Positions 1 through 7,500 of a DNA stretch of 7,695 nucleotides are shown here, one piece after another. The notes under the pieces are model-generated. The model ran no database searches and had not been told where the DNA came from. It was given only the letters and a program-made list of their open reading frames with translations. Each line of letters starts with the position of its first letter. The first letter of the stretch is position 1. The stretch comes from an uncultured Clostridia bacterium. GTDB taxonomy: Bacteria; Bacillota; Clostridia; Oscillospirales; Acutalibacteraceae. Position numbers and translations under genes: made by a program. The stretch is taken from the NCBI GenBank assembly GCA_946633275.1, contig CAMPAT010000030.1, forward strand, positions 1 through 7,695. Direction: 5' to 3'.

Positions 1-731
1 ATAAGGTTAGCAACAACGTTATAAACAAGGTCGTTCTGATAGTTGTCCCACATTCCGAGGGTATCCTTGAGGATATCAAAGATATCATCGCTGCCTGCAA
101 TACCCTTGATAACTCCGCCGAGAATTGTACCAAGGTTGAAGTCACCAAGAATAAGGTTACGTAATACGTTGTGACCATCTGTCTCATTAGTGTTCTGGTA
201 AAGGAGCTTTGCTACTGCAACAAGAATTTCCTTAGCAGTGTACTTAGCACGATAGCTTCTGCCGCACTTTGATACAACATCGCTTGCGCTCGTTGAATAA
301 CTGTTAGCGAGGTCTGCAACGCCATCAAGGTTAATGTTCTTTACGTCACCGCCGATAAGTCCGCCGTATGAGTCGAGAAGGTCATCAGCCTGCTCAATGG
401 TATAGATGAGACCGTCAACGCTGTCCATATACGCATCAATCTTGATGGTAGCAACAACGACGTTCTGGCTGAAGTGATATTCATCAAAGCCAACGAGGTT
501 TTTCATTGTCCAGGAGAGGTTAGCATCTGCCCAGTCAAGAAGAGCCTCAGCAGTCTGCTCGTCAGTTGTCTCAGCCCATGCAAGGAAGTTATATGCAAGG
601 TTTGAGTCATGGTAATCCTTGCCTCTTGCGTAAGCTGTGAAAGCACCTGTAAAGCAGGAAATCGCCATCAAAGCAGAAAGGAACAAAGCAATCAGTTTTT
701 TAGTAAATACTTTAGATTTTTTTGATTCCAA
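1..731 (-). CDS. Exported protein of unknown function, N-terminal 243 residues (3' end beyond window)
   Basis: The frame is open from the TTG at 731 down to base 1 with no stop. I chose TTG because an in-frame TAA lies just upstream (752-750), a GGAGGA ribosome binding site sits 9 nt before it, and no ATG occurs until codon 22, inside the hydrophobic core. Residues 1-35 form a signal peptide: Lys-rich start (ESKKSKVFTKK), hydrophobic core about 13-34, and a probable signal peptidase I site after TAYA (33-35 AYA). Cys26 follows A-I-S, a poor lipobox. The mature part is acidic and probably mostly helical, rich in Leu, Asp, Val and Asn, with one Cys (156). Recognisable stretches are AETTDEQTAEALLDWAD near the mature N-terminus, SVDGLIYTIEQADDLLDSYG in the middle and LILGDFNLGTILGGV near the edge. 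I recognise no enzyme motif. It is divergent from the giant exported protein at 1490 and has a closely similar signal peptide. Being an exported protein is well supported; its job is unknown. Confidence 0.85.
   Translation of the reverse strand, partial: MESKKSKVFTKKLIALFLSALMAISCFTGAFTAYARGKDYHDSNLAYNFLAWAETTDEQTAEALLDWADANLSWTMKNLVGFDEYHFSQNVVVATIKIDAYMDSVDGLIYTIEQADDLLDSYGGLIGGDVKNINLDGVADLANSYSTSASDVVSKCGRSYRAKYTAKEILVAVAKLLYQNTNETDGHNVLRNLILGDFNLGTILGGVIKGIAGSDDIFDILKDTLGMWDNYQNDLVYNVVANL
627..731 (-). other. Signal peptide of the left exported protein
   Basis: Codons 1-35: basic n-region (residues 4-12 carry five Lys), hydrophobic core LIALFLSALMAI (13-24), and an A-x-A ending (A33-Y-A35) before Arg36. 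The ending FTAYA closely parallels FTAFA in the right gene. The exact cleavage site is inferred. Confidence 0.8.
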
Positions 732-740
732 TTTAAATTT

Positions 741-746
741 TCCTCC
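741..746 (-). promoter_or_regulatory. Ribosome binding site that fixes a TTG start
   Basis: Minus-strand GGAGGA lies 9 nt upstream of the TTG at 731-729. It is the only good Shine-Dalgarno in the leader, and translation from the TTG is the only choice that gives a complete signal peptide, so it decides the start of the left gene. Confidence 0.8.
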
Positions 747-806
747 GTATTAAATATTACGAATAACGCGAGTTTTAAATAGCAGGACGTCGCAATCTCT
801 GACCTC

Positions 807-865
807 GCTGCAAAAGTTGCAGCAGACTGAAGGTATTAAACCTGTGCCATGGGCTATTGCCCCAT
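807..865 (-). promoter_or_regulatory. Structured 5' leader of the left gene (three hairpins)
   Basis: Three inverted repeats stand in a row in the transcribed leader. At 849-865, ATGGGC and GCCC(C)AT pair around TATT, with one bulged base. At 831-843, AGGT and ACCT pair around 5 nt. At 807-823, GCTGCAA and TTGCAGC form a perfect 7-bp stem around 3 nt. No T-run follows on either strand, so these do not look like intrinsic terminators. They lie between the proposed promoter (891-919) and the ribosome binding site, about 60 nt before it. They could protect the message, bind a regulator or be part of a riboswitch, but I could not match them to a known riboswitch consensus. Confidence 0.45.
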
Positions 866-890
866 TAAAAATCGCATATCACGCAAATAT

Positions 891-919
891 ATTAAAACAC
901 TTTTAATTTATAAAGTCAA
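891..919 (-). promoter_or_regulatory. Candidate vegetative sigma promoter for the left gene
   Basis: Minus strand: TTGACT (919-914), 17-bp spacer, TTTAAT (896-891); an alternative -10 is TAATAT (894-889) with a 19-bp spacer. It would give a leader of about 150 nt. The surrounding DNA is very AT-rich and offers other -10-like hexamers further upstream, such as TATAAT about 935-950, so the exact start is uncertain. Confidence 0.45.
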
Positions 920-990
920 TAAGAAATTACGAAATTATAACATATTATATACCGATGTCTAAAAATGTGAATATTTTGTTAACAAACCTC

Positions 991-1019
991 TTGACAACTG
1001 CCGACAAATATAGTATGAT
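991..1019 (+). promoter_or_regulatory. Near-consensus vegetative sigma promoter, distal
   Basis: TTGACA (991-996), an exact 17-bp spacer, and TATGAT (1014-1019). This is the best promoter in the window, one base from the full consensus. It points towards the giant gene but lies about 470 bp before its start, so it implies either a leader of roughly 465 nt or a separate short transcript. It is back-to-back with the minus-strand promoter at 891-919 and does not overlap it. Confidence 0.7.
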
Positions 1020-1076
1020 TCAATCAGAATATTAACAGTTTGTTCATAGTTATTTTACATTTATTCAAATTTCGGT

Positions 1077-1269
1077 TTTACACTTTTATGTATTTGTATG
1101 TGAAGTTAATAACTTTACACAGATGTTTTTCGACAAGTATTTTCACTTTACACAACACCATTTTGTGCCCCGTTTTCGGGCACAAACGACATATTGATTT
1201 GAGGTAAAGCAGGGCGACTTTTCATTTTATGAATTCGGCTTGCTTTTCGTGCCACTATGAACTTTACAC
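1077..1269 (+). repeat. Four scattered TTTACAC motifs
   Basis: TTTACAC occurs at 1077-1083, 1114-1120, 1147-1153 and 1263-1269; three of the copies are extended to CTTTACAC. Start-to-start spacings are 37, 33 and 116 bp. They lie between the two plus-strand promoters. They may be binding sites for a regulator, or simply a low-complexity coincidence in AT-rich DNA. Confidence 0.3.
1162..1186 (+). other. Hairpin with 9-bp perfect stem
   Basis: TTTGTGCCC (1162-1170) pairs with GGGCACAAA (1178-1186) around a 7-nt loop, with an alternative pairing that gives a TTTT loop. No T-run follows on the plus strand, and the minus strand continues AAAATGG, so it is not a canonical intrinsic terminator in either direction. 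It could also be a palindromic protein-binding site. Confidence 0.55.
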
Positions 1270-1359
1270 TTGTTCGTTTTTGTAATGCATTTATGCCGGC
1301 TTTTCGGTCGAAATTGGTAAATATGGTTAATAAACTGTGAATTATTTTTAAATTTTATA

Positions 1360-1388
1360 TTGACTTATACTTTTTTATCTGTTATATA
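1360..1388 (+). promoter_or_regulatory. Proximal promoter of the giant exported protein gene
   Basis: TTGACT (1360-1365), 17-bp spacer, TATATA (1383-1388), within a TATATATATAAT tract that also holds TATAAT at 1389-1394 (spacing too long for the same -35). Transcription would start near 1395, giving a leader of about 95 nt that contains the two hairpins at 1408-1462. Confidence 0.6.
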
Positions 1389-1407
1389 TATAATTGAGTT
1401 TGCTTGT

Positions 1408-1462
1408 CGCAGGGCAAAATCCAAAGTCCGCCCTGCGTTCTCATAAGCGGCTTTTCAGCCGC
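1408..1462 (+). promoter_or_regulatory. Two tandem hairpins in the leader of the giant gene
   Basis: First hairpin: CGCAGGGC (1408-1415) pairs perfectly with GCCCTGCG (1430-1437) around a 14-nt loop. Second: GCGGCT (1447-1452) pairs with AGCCGC (1457-1462) around TTTC. They are the GC-rich part of an otherwise AT-rich leader and end 14 nt before the ribosome binding site, which remains unpaired in this fold. No T-run follows either. A role in mRNA stability or translation control is plausible; a terminator is not. Confidence 0.55.
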
Positions 1463-1476
1463 AAATCATTCAGAAA

Positions 1477-1482
1477 AGGAGA
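1477..1482 (+). promoter_or_regulatory. Ribosome binding site deciding between two in-frame ATGs
   Basis: AGGAGA stands 7 nt before the ATG at 1490. A second in-frame ATG at 1484 is only 1 nt from it, too close for normal initiation. The start at 1490 is therefore preferred; the difference is two residues. Confidence 0.8.
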
Positions 1483-1489
1483 GATGATT

Positions 1490-1576
1490 ATGAAAACGAG
1501 CAAAAAATTACTGAGCCTTTTCCTGGCTTTAGTAATGGTCATTACATCGTGTAGTGTCGGTTTTACAGCCTTTGCA
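1490..1576 (+). other. Signal peptide of the giant exported protein
   Basis: Residues 1-29: basic start (MKTSKK), hydrophobic core LLSLFLALVMVI (7-18), and an A-F-A ending (27-29) before A30-D31, a typical signal peptidase I site. Residues I18-T19-S20-C21 also fit a loose lipobox, so lipid attachment at Cys21 cannot be ruled out. Cleavage after residue 29 is favoured because the hydrophobic stretch continues past Cys21. Confidence 0.82.
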
Positions 1577-4500
1577 GCAGACAATAATAAAACTGACTCT
1601 AATAACGACTATTGGAATGGCCAGGCAGATTCAGAAGCAGCTTTCGATGCGCTCAATCTGCTCGTAGACCAATTTACCCCTCAGATTTTTAATGCCGTAG
1701 GTAACATTAAAATTCAGGGTAAAACAATTTCTGAGATGACAGGCGTTGATTTCGCAAACGTTAAGTCACTCAAATCTTTCGTAGGTGATATGTCGCCTGT
1801 TCTCATGGGCGTACTCGGAGATTCTGCTGATAAATCTCAGGCTATTCCCGGCTATAACAATTCACCGCAGCTGTACGACTACTATTATTCGTACCTCGAC
1901 GATGAAACCCCCGGAGCTGTAAGCTTCTTCACAGTTTACGATATCTGTAAAGCTAATAAGAAGGACAGCATGGAGGATGCTAAAACAGACCTCGAAAAAT
2001 ACGCTACCAAGAACTTCCCCAAGCTTGAAGCGCTTCTCGGCAAGTACAACGCTGCGCTTGTCAAGTACGGTGCTAAGATGGATTCAGCTGCAGAAGGTAC
2101 CGCACTCATGGCTAAGTACGGTGAGTACATCAATGCAATCACAGATCCGTCAAAGGAAGGTCTCAGAAACATCACCATCAACGGCGTACGTTTCGGCGAC
2201 TGCGACAAGCCGGAAATGAAGGACGGCAAAGTTGTAGTAGACGGCAAGGTTGACCCTGAAAAAGACGATATTCAGTTCCTTATTGATTACATTAATGAAA
2301 TGTTTGCTGCTCTCGGTTCACCTGAGAGAGTTGAAAGCGCTGCTGACCTCATCTACTATATGATGATGGACGACGGTATTCTTATTCTTACTATGTCGAG
2401 ATTCCTCGGTACAGCTCTTATGGGCGGCGCTGAAATCAAAATTGACGGCACCACCTTAACATGGGATAATTACAGCACCTTCACCATTCAGCAGATTAAG
2501 AACGCTCTCTTCCCGACGGGCGATTACTCTTATTCGGCAAATTCGCCTTATTATGATGAAATGTGCCTCGGCTTTATGGTTTACACAGGCGCATTCGGCG
2601 ACCTTGAGGCTGTCAAGAAGGCAGTTAACGATACTAAGATTACGGACGAGCAGTTCAGCACATTCTGCTCTCACCTTAAGGATGACCTTCATCTTACAGG
2701 TTACGACAAGGACGCTATAGTTAACTATCTTACAACCGAGTCTCCGTTCTCAGAAGACGCGACAAAATACTTACTCGGTTACATAAACGACTCTCAGTCT
2801 TCAAACCTCATTTCCGGATTCTTCGAGCTTTGCATCAGCGATCCCGGTGCTGCAAAAGCTTACGTTCTCCATGATAACGACTATAACAGCGTATATCTCT
2901 TCAAGAACGGCAAGGACGGAAACGCTCTCGGCATTATTGACAGACTTAACGCGGTTATGTCTTCCGAGGCTCTCATCAACAAGTTTGGTGACAAGCTTAA
3001 GGATAAGGCTAACGGTCAGAGAGATATTGTTGAACCCGGTCTTTATACTGAGGATTTCGGCAACTTCATAACTTGTGTTCAGCCTTTCATTGACGGCAAA
3101 TACAAATATGAAGATTTCAAGATTGACGACAGTCTTATTGTTGACGTTGTTAACACAATGCTCAATGCTAAGCTCGCTGAGTTCCTTGACCCGAATTCAG
3201 AGGCAGGCGGATTCGTTGTTCCGATTATCAACGGTCTTCTTGAAACAGGCATTGACCCGTATACAACTCTTAAGGACGTATGGAAGAAGCTTTATGAGAA
3301 CCCGGTTGAGGAAATCTTCGTTCTTCTTCCGACTCTCACGATAGTTCTTGACGAGCTTCTCGTTCCGCTTCTTTTCAACAAGCCGTCAGACGACCCGACT
3401 AAGCCTGAACTCAAGGACAAGTACAACGGCGTACTTTACAAGCTGCTTTGTACCGGCGACGGCATTCTCGCAGGCATGACTCAGGAAGCAGGCAATACGG
3501 ATATCGGTCTCGGCGCTCTCACAATCGACCTCAACAAGGCGCTTCCTTCAATTCTCGGCTGGCTCACAGCTAAGACTGACGAGGAAAGAGCGGCTGCTGT
3601 TGCAGAGGTAGGTTTCTACACCGCGCCTTATGATACAAACATCCCGAGATTTACCAACATCTATGTTGCCGATAAGGCAATCGGCGGTTTCTCGCTTCTC
3701 GCTCTCTCTGACATTCTTGCTCAGAACAAGAAATTCCAGGGCGATAACGCATACCTTGCAGATGTTGTTGAAGAGGCTGTTATCGAAATCGCTACATTCG
3801 CTTACGACGCAGTTAAGGATTATCTCGCACAGCACAGAAACGATACGAGATACGACAGCGAAGGTTCTCCGACTCAGAACGGTCTTAATAACGTTTTCGT
3901 TGCACTTCCCGAGCTTCTCGATATTATCGGCAATAAGTACATCGAGAAGTACAACGTTGATTCAAATTGGACTTACTTATACGCAGGTAAAATCGGTACT
4001 GTTGACAAAGCCGGCAAGACTCAGAAGGTTAACGAAACGCTTAAAACCTTTAAAGACCTTGCTGCAAACGGCACAGGCCCACAGGTTCTTGAAGAGTTCG
4101 TTAACATCCTCATTGGAAACTGGGTTAACGGCTTACTCGATATCCTCAACGATACAATCAAGGATGAAAATAACAAGATTACTGCGGCATTCCCGATTGT
4201 ACAGGGTCTCCTTAACGACGCTCTCGGCGGACTCGGCGAGAAGAGCCTTATCACAGACGTTCTCGACGGTCTCTTCCAGCTCAAGAGAGAAGACGAGGCT
4301 TCCTTCACACTCTCAGAGCAGGAAACAACAAACTTCGTAGGTTTCAAAAATGCAAGCGGATTATTCCTTCTCGCTAACATCATCTTCCCGAAGGGTAACA
4401 GCGTACACGGTATTCTCCCGTTAATTAAGGACCTCACAGACGAAGATACTAAACATCCTGCTAACTACAACGTAATGTCAGCATTCAAGCGCAGCTACGC

Positions 4501-7500
4501 TAAGCTTGAAAACTCTTCGAAAGTTAATAAGTCGGCTGCAGGTACGGATTACGACAAGCTTCTCTCCGAAGAAAATCTTAAAGCTGCAGACAAGCTCGTA
4601 AACGTACTCGACACATTACTTTCATCTCTCCTTAACAATACAACAGTTAACGGATTCACTATTAACAGCAACGACGGTCTTCTTTCAGGCGTTGCAACGG
4701 TTGCAACAGCATACCTCGGCGCAAAGAATGTCGACGACATCGCAAAGCTGTTTAATAATTACTTATATTACATCACGGGCGAAAGCCACGGTACCAAGAG
4801 CACAGAAGGCAAGATTGGTACTCAGCCGAAGAACGGCAAGGTTGATGAGAGCAAGGTTTACACTCCTGAAAACCTTTCAAATCTCGTTATCCAGACTTAC
4901 TCGCTTCTTGAAAACATCATTGACTACCTGTTCTATAACTCAAAGAGTGGTGCATTTAAAGATAATGATGCTAATATGCTTCTTGCAGACGCAGTTTACG
5001 GCATTATCTCCCCTGACGCAGTTGCAGTTCGTCTTGAAGGCGATAAGTACGAAAAGACGAGAGAAGTTCTTATGGATAACTCCGCTAAGGACCGTAAGCT
5101 CAACTGGAACTCGTTCAAGGTAGAAATCGCAGAAGCAAACTGGAGCACAGGTTCTTACACCAAGGACTATCTCAAGTTCAAGGATTCCTTCTCAGGTAAG
5201 AGTAATAAGGAAGCCTTCTACGACGGTCTCGGCGATTCGCTCAGCGGCGTTGCTGCTATCATCGGTACTCTCCTCACAAAGAGCTACACCGACAGCAGCC
5301 GTACTACTAACTATTACAGCGCTCTTGTAAATCCGCTGTTAACAAGCATTGCAAATGCTACAGGCGCTACAGGCGTTATGGCTCCTGAAGAATTCAATAA
5401 CGCTACTGCTTCGCAGCAGCTCATCAAGGGTATCATTACTCCTGTATCAAATATTCTCAGCCAGATTTACGACGCTCCTGCTTCATTCCTTCTCAATCTT
5501 GTTAAGGGCGTTGCAGGCTTACTCGACGACGAAACAGTAGTTAAGCTCGGTTACGGCGCATTAGCTCCGATTATGAATCTTGTAGTAAACGCTTCAGTAT
5601 TCCTCGGATCGACAAGCAAACTGTCGCCAACTCTTGCGGCTAAGCTTCCTGAGCTTGCGTTAAAGCTCGGCCAGGATATTCTTAAGAAGATATTCGGCGA
5701 GGGCGGCGCTTCATCAATGCCGACTAAGGACATTGTTGTTTCACTCATCAACTCAATTAAGATTGGTTCACATCAGCTTAAGGATTACGTAACGCTTCCT
5801 TCAATCAACTGGAAGAAGCTCGCAACAGCTAAGTCACCTTCAGAGGTACTCCTCCTCGTTTACGCTTACGCTGTAGATACAGTACTTAACTCTGAGCTCA
5901 TCTCGGGTCTCGTAGACAGTATGTCACCCGGTCTCACAAAGATGCTCAAGCAGCTCAGCGCAGTACAGATTCTCAACATCCTTAATCAGATAATCGCTAA
6001 CGTACAGAGCCCGACGGAAATCTTCTGGACCTTCCGCGAATACGCAGGCAAGATTACAAATACATTTGTATATCCTCAGGGCATTCTCGCTTCAGACGCA
6101 ACTAAGGCTGTCGGCCAGCTTGACGACCTCGTAGCTAACGTATTCCCGCTCCTTAACGGTCTCGGAGTTACAGACATTGAAGGTCTGAGCGCACTCGTTA
6201 ACGACAAGCTTTACACAAACGACCTTCTCACAAAGGCTGCAAAGGGAATTTACGGCGCACTCAGCACGGGCACCGCAGGTACAATCTTCCAGGCTCTCGG
6301 CATGGATATGACGCCTCAGGGTATCGCAAATTATCTCACCGATAAGAGCTACGGCAAGACTTACACAAGCGCAGCCAAGAAGCTCAGAAAAGCAAAGAGC
6401 TGGGATAAAGTAAGCACGCTTAACTGGGGCTTCAAGGACGGAAGCGCAAAGGCTGAAAAGGGCTTCATCAACGGTATCTCCGCTGTGCTTCGTCCGTTTA
6501 ACGATATCCTCGCTGTATTCCTCGCAGAAGGAAATCTCGGCGACAAGCTCGACCTCATCAAAGCTGCTAAATCTCTCAACCTCAGCGGTAAGACAAACGT
6601 TGGCAGCGGCGACTATGCAGGCACTCTCGATTACACGCTCAAGAACGGTATCCTCACCCTCGGCGTAAGGTCTAAGGTTAAGAACTACGAGAACAAGGGT
6701 AATCCGAGAAGCATTATCAAGGTTGACCTTGTTAAGATAGCTACAGAACTTACAAACGCACTTAAGGCAGATAATAAGACTCTGAGCCTCGGCACTAACG
6801 GTTACGAAAACGCTGTTATCCCGATTCTCGAAGCATTTATGTGCAAGGGTGTTAAGACCTACAAGCAGTACAAGAAGGATTACAAGAAGGCTAAGGATAA
6901 TCTTCTCATAGACATCCTCACTCCTGTAATCGGTCTTGTAGGCGACATCACAGACGCTCCGTTCGACACAGTAACAAAGATTCTCCCGAACGTTGCATAC
7001 TTCATCGACAGCAACGGCGTTGCTCAGGCAGTAGGAAATCTCCTCTCCCCGATTACGAGCAAGAACGGCGTACTCGGCGTACTCAGCAAGAACGGACTTA
7101 ATATCGACAAGTTCATCAAGCTTGTATTCGATAAGGACCTCGGCAAGATTGTTGCAGACCTTCTCGGCATTAAGAAGAAGCTCACTATCAACCTTACCGA
7201 TATGTCCAAGACAAACATCCAGGTAATTGTTGTTCCTCTTGTTAACTCAATTCTTCAGAAGAACGATATTAACATCACAATCCCCGACATTGACTTCAAG
7301 AAGCTTGCAAGCCACGGCACAATCAAGGTTGTTAAGAGCGCTGCAAGAAATGACAAGGGCAAGTTCACAACACGCCAGGTTAAGTCACGACAGGGCGAAA
7401 CACTCGTAGCAGTTCTCAGATATGTATCTAACCTTCTTATTAAGAATGCGTCAGGTCTCAGCGATATAATCTGCGGTATCGACGCTGTTAAGAAGAATGA

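Larger units (their letters stand above)
1020..1359. other. Gene-free stretch between the two plus-strand promoters
   Basis: No credible reading frame with a ribosome binding site is visible on either strand; frames close quickly. The stretch is AT-rich and contains one strong hairpin (1162-1186), four TTTACAC copies and short GC-richer islands (about 1205-1255 and 1295-1315). If the promoter at 991-1019 is active, this would be the first part of a long untranslated leader or a small RNA. Confidence 0.5.

Noticed and set aside
1162..1186. Hairpin as an intrinsic terminator
   Set aside because: No T-run follows on either strand, and no gene ends nearby.
1408..1437. Cyclic-di-GMP-type riboswitch, suggested by GCAGGGCAAAATCC
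   Set aside because: Only a short stretch resembles the class I core; the second stem, the tetraloop receptor and the rest of the conserved core are missing.
1484..1489. ATG at 1484 as the start of the giant gene
   Set aside because: It is in frame but only 1 nt from the Shine-Dalgarno; the ATG at 1490 has normal spacing.
1541..1552. Lipoprotein signal (I-T-S-C) in the giant protein
   Set aside because: It fits loosely, but the hydrophobic segment continues to a good A-F-A cleavage site at residue 29, and the left protein shows the same arrangement with a poorer lipobox. Kept only as an alternative.
3630..4340. A 236-codon plus-strand reading frame inside the giant gene
   Set aside because: It lies in a shifted frame of the fully open 2068-codon frame. 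Its Ser/Leu/Thr/Arg-rich product is what the host gene's codon bias gives when read one base off, and it has no ribosome binding site.
4021..4437. A 138-codon minus-strand reading frame opposite the giant gene
   Set aside because: Antisense shadow of the same biased codons; no credible start signal or protein pattern.
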